From Kocuria sp. (GTDB taxonomy: Bacteria; Actinomycetota; Actinomycetes; Actinomycetales; Micrococcaceae), in assembly GCA_030453435.1 (NCBI GenBank), contig JAKDKI010000093.1, positions 1-7,789 of the forward strand: a stretch of 7,789 nucleotides of DNA. The letters run 5' to 3'. The notes under the pieces are model-generated. The model did not search any database, was not told where the DNA came from, and worked only from the letters and a program-made list of their open reading frames with translations. Positions within the stretch are counted from its first letter, which is position 1. Each line of letters starts with the position of its first letter. Made by a program: the position numbers and the translations under genes. This document shows positions 5,808 to 7,789 of this stretch, piece after piece.

Positions 5808-7088
5808 ATGAGCACTGACACCGGGATCAAGGAACAATTCGACACCGCGGCCCTTCACGGGGATCCGCAGCGATCGCTGAGCACCCGCGAATTATTTGAC
5901 GTGTTCCAACCGGTGTTCGACCGGATTGCGGCCGGTGCTGTGGAACGCGAACAGCAGCGGATTCTGCCGTTCGAACAGTTCAAGTGGCTCAACGAACGGC
6001 ACTTCGGTGCGCTGACCGTTCCGCGCTCGCGGGGTGGTTACGGAGCTTCGCTGGAGCAGGTGGCGGAGCTGCTGATTGCCCTGGCCGCGGCGGACTCCAA
6101 TGTGGCGCATGTTTACCGCTCGCACCTGGGATTCATCGCGAGCCTCAGCTCGGAGGAGTCCGACGTCTGGTTCCCGCGGATCGCCGCCGGCGAGACCGTG
6201 GGCAATGCCGCGACCGAGCGCTCCGGGGCCGCGCTGGGCACCGCGGCCACTACCCTGACCCAGATCCAGACCGCAGACGGTGACTGGGAGCTCAACGGCA
6301 CCAAGTACTACTCCACCGGTTCCATCTTCTCCGATTGGATCCAGGTCACCGCGCAGATTCCCGGTCAGGAGGCGCGCTCGCATGCGCTGGTGAAGAGCTC
6401 GTGGGATGGCATCGAACTGGTCGACGACTGGGATGGGTTCGGCCAGCAACTCACCGGCACAGGCACCACGCACTTCCGCGGGGTTAAGGTTCCGGCGGCC
6501 AACGTGCGCAACCGCGATGGCCGAGCCACCCAGGAGACCGCTGTCTTCCAGCTCGTCCTCCTTGCCGTTGAAGCGGGCATCGCCAAGGCCGCCATCGACG
6601 AGGGCGTCCACTTGGTGCGTTCACGCACTCGCGGTTTCAACACCGGTACCGGCTCAGTTGCGCGCGAGGATCCGCAGGTCCTGCAGCGCGTGGGTGAACT
6701 GAGTGCGAAGGCAGCCGCCGCGTGGGCGATCGTTCTGCAAGCGGCCCGGGAGCTCGACGCCGCCATTGGCGTTCTCGGCGGCGATCCCCTTCTCAACAAC
6801 CCCCAGGAGTTGACCAACGCGTGCGAACTGCCCGTGGCACATGCCCAGGTGGTCGTTCCGGACCTCGTACGCGACGTGACCGACGGGATCTTCGACCTGC
6901 TCGGCGCCTCCGCCGTGGGCAAGTCCAAGTCCCTGGACCGCTTCTGGCGCAACGCCCGCACCGTGGCCACGCACAACCCGACCATCTACAAAGCACGCAT
7001 CGTGGGCGACTACCGCGTCAACTGCACCCCGATGTTCGGCCTCAACGCGATTGGCGAGGTCAAGCAGGCCGGTGAGAAGCCCCAGTAG
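5808..7088 (+). CDS. DszC/SfnB-like flavin monooxygenase (acyl-CoA dehydrogenase fold), sulfur acquisition
   Basis: A 426-residue protein of the acyl-CoA dehydrogenase superfamily, in the branch that uses reduced flavin and O2 to oxygenate organosulfur compounds (DszC, SfnB). N-terminal helical domain about 1-130, with FGALTVPRSRGGYGAS; beta domain about 130-235, with GTKYYSTGS and DDWDGFGQQLTGTG, both close to DszC; C-terminal helical domain ending in FWRNARTVATHNPTIYK, with H389 near the position of DszC active-site H391. It should therefore be a monooxygenase rather than a true acyl-CoA dehydrogenase. Such enzymes need an NADH:FMN reductase partner, and none is in the window. The SAM riboswitch upstream independently supports a role in sulfur scavenging. 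It appears monocistronic: the next 360 bp hold no gene on this strand. The organosulfur substrate is unknown. Confidence 0.88.
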   Translation: MSTDTGIKEQFDTAALHGDPQRSLSTRELFDVFQPVFDRIAAGAVEREQQRILPFEQFKWLNERHFGALTVPRSRGGYGASLEQVAELLIALAAADSNVAHVYRSHLGFIASLSSEESDVWFPRIAAGETVGNAATERSGAALGTAATTLTQIQTADGDWELNGTKYYSTGSIFSDWIQVTAQIPGQEARSHALVKSSWDGIELVDDWDGFGQQLTGTGTTHFRGVKVPAANVRNRDGRATQETAVFQLVLLAVEAGIAKAAIDEGVHLVRSRTRGFNTGTGSVAREDPQVLQRVGELSAKAAAAWAIVLQAARELDAAIGVLGGDPLLNNPQELTNACELPVAHAQVVVPDLVRDVTDGIFDLLGASAVGKSKSLDRFWRNARTVATHNPTIYKARIVGDYRVNCTPMFGLNAIGEVKQAGEKPQ

Positions 7089-7388
7089 ACCTGTGGGACA
7101 CACCAGGTGCGCGGCAGGGACCTGAGCGCGCTTGAGATGCGCGGCTACGCGGCCGAAGCGGCGTCGTCTGCGGTAAGGGTGCTGCAACGACGAGCACCGG
7201 GCGTCGTTAGAACCTCCGTGCGCACGCCATGCGTCATTAGAACCCTTGGCGAGGCTCAGAAAGGCTCTAACGGCACACGAGGTGCCCGGCGGGGTCGGGA
7301 CGGCGCCTGAGATGCGCAGCAAGCCCCGCGACAGTCCCAACGCCCCCACAACCGAAGCACCCCACAACCAACGCGCCTCACAACCAAT
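7089..7388. repeat. Gene-free stretch with several short repeat families
   Basis: About 300 bp between convergent genes, without a credible coding frame. Repeat A: ACACCAGGTGCGCGGCAGGG at 7100-7119 recurs at 7275-7294 with three mismatches. Repeat B: TGAGATGCGC at 7133-7142 and 7308-7317, so A and B recur in the same order 175 bp apart. Repeat C: GCGTCGTTAGAACC at 7201-7214 and GCGTCATTAGAACC at 7231-7244, exactly 30 bp apart. An inverted relative, GGCTCTAACG (7263-7272), can fold back on either C copy (9 of 10 pairs with the first). This looks like an old duplicated intergenic element; there is no transposase or flanking target duplication. Confidence 0.5.
7347..7385. repeat. CACAACC heptamer repeated three times at 16-bp spacing
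   Basis: CACAACC occurs at 7347-7353, 7363-7369 and 7379-7385, exactly 16 bp apart each time, with diverged spacers. The array lies directly before the terminator hairpin, so it is downstream of gapB in the direction of that gene. The function is unknown; a protein-binding array or a decayed tandem repeat would both fit. Confidence 0.45.
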
Positions 7389-7433
7389 GACGCAGCCCCG
7401 GCACCTTCGCGCGGAAGGGGCCGGGGCTGCGTC
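7389..7433 (-). terminator. Strong GC hairpin, probable gapB terminator
   Basis: GACGCAGCCCCGGC (7389-7402) pairs perfectly with 7420-7433 (14 bp). After one A-G mismatch it continues with CCTTC/GAAGG (7404-7408, 7414-7418) around a GCGCG loop. It begins 16 bp beyond the gapB stop codon. The minus-strand tract after the stem (CATTGGTTGT) is only weakly U-rich, as is common in high-GC actinobacteria. It may also stop transcripts arriving from the dszC-like gene. Confidence 0.65.
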
Positions 7434-7449
7434 GTAGTGGCCGGGCAGC

Positions 7450-7789
7450 TTACGGGAGCTGCGGCATGGCGATGTCTGCCATGCGAGCGAGCACGCGCAC
7501 CACCTGGCAGGAGTAGCCGAACTCGTTGTCGTACCAGACGTAGAGCACGAGCGAGTTGTTGTTGACGATGGTGGCCAGACCGTCCACCACGCCGGCGCGG
7601 CGGGAGCCGACCAGGTCGGTGGAGACGACGTCCGGGGAGTCCACGTAGTCGATCTGCTTGCGCATGGCCGAGTTCAAGGAAATGTCCTTGAGGAACTCGT
7701 TGACCTCGTCAGCGGATTCGGGTGCCTTGTCCAGCTGCAGGTTGAGGATGGCCATGGAGACGTCCGGGGTTGGCACGCGGATGGCGTTG
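7450..7789 (-). CDS. gapB: Glyceraldehyde-3-phosphate dehydrogenase, GapB-like, C-terminal part
   Basis: The visible 112 residues are the end of the catalytic domain of a phosphorylating GAPDH; the N-terminal NAD(P)-binding domain and catalytic Cys lie beyond the window. Recognisable blocks are NAIRVPTPDVSM at the start of the fragment, DYVDSPDVVSTDLVGS in the middle, and the hallmark WYDNEFGYSCQVVR near the end. The RVPTPDVSMAILNL wording resembles the longer actinobacterial GapB-type enzyme (about 480 residues), which tends to work in the gluconeogenic direction, rather than standard GapA with RVP(V/T)P-xxS-V-DL. That subtype call is from memory and less certain than the family. It is convergent with the dszC-like gene and followed by a strong hairpin. 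Confidence 0.93.
   Translation of the reverse strand, partial: NAIRVPTPDVSMAILNLQLDKAPESADEVNEFLKDISLNSAMRKQIDYVDSPDVVSTDLVGSRRAGVVDGLATIVNNNSLVLYVWYDNEFGYSCQVVRVLARMADIAMPQLP

Noticed and set aside
5892..6611. 239-codon minus-strand frame inside the dszC-like gene
   Set aside because: Shadow of a well-supported plus-strand gene; no ribosome binding site or family motif.
7237..7270. TTAGAACCCTT...AAAGGCTCTAA fold-back as terminator of the dszC-like gene
   Set aside because: Two mismatches in eleven pairs, A/T-rich ends and no T-tract; better described as part of the repeat family, though a weak terminator role is not excluded.
7107..7310. Possible small protein (67 codons) in the repeat-rich spacer
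   Set aside because: No ribosome binding site, internal repeats fall in different frames, and the composition is that of random high-GC sequence.
6654..7367. 237-codon minus-strand frame spanning the end of the dszC-like gene and the spacer
   Set aside because: Low-complexity Arg/Gly/Ala translation, mostly antisense to the monooxygenase; no start signal.

Overview
The window is high-GC DNA from an actinobacterium, probably a Micrococcales member of the Arthrobacter/Kocuria type. The uricase closely resembles my memory of the Arthrobacter globiformis enzyme, the gap fragment is the actinobacterial GapB-like form, and several start codons look leaderless. The genus is inferred, not shown. I ran no searches: family names rest on motifs and remembered family sequences.

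Left part (1-1675, minus strand): a compact urate-degradation operon, read right to left as uraD (OHCU decarboxylase), uraH/pucM (5-hydroxyisourate hydrolase) and uricase. The uricase C-terminus is cut off by the window edge. uraD and uraH overlap by an ATGA. Together the three enzymes convert urate to S-allantoin. The divergent spacer 1676-1873 holds a Crp-like site, an IclR-operator-like imperfect palindrome and a clean 14-bp palindrome placed midway between the two divergent start codons.

Middle part (1874-5560, plus strand): a class I glutamine amidotransferase-like protein, a CPBP-family intramembrane protease with a long disordered tail, and an M18 aspartyl aminopeptidase. All three lack a usable Shine-Dalgarno sequence. 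Each has a TANNNT -10-like hexamer 6-7 nt before its ATG, which suggests three separate leaderless transcripts rather than one operon.

Right part (5561-7088, plus strand): a TTGACA promoter, then a SAM-clan riboswitch (S-box core, apparently without a normal P4 stem), then a DszC/SfnB-type flavin-dependent monooxygenase of acyl-CoA dehydrogenase fold. This reads as a sulfur-scavenging gene turned on when S-adenosylmethionine is scarce. It is the most interesting unit in the window.

Far right (7089-7789): about 300 bp of gene-free DNA carrying several families of short repeats, a strong GC hairpin that probably terminates the convergent gene, and the C-terminal 112 residues of a GapB-like glyceraldehyde-3-phosphate dehydrogenase on the minus strand. 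I see no tRNA, rRNA, CRISPR array, insertion sequence or phage gene.
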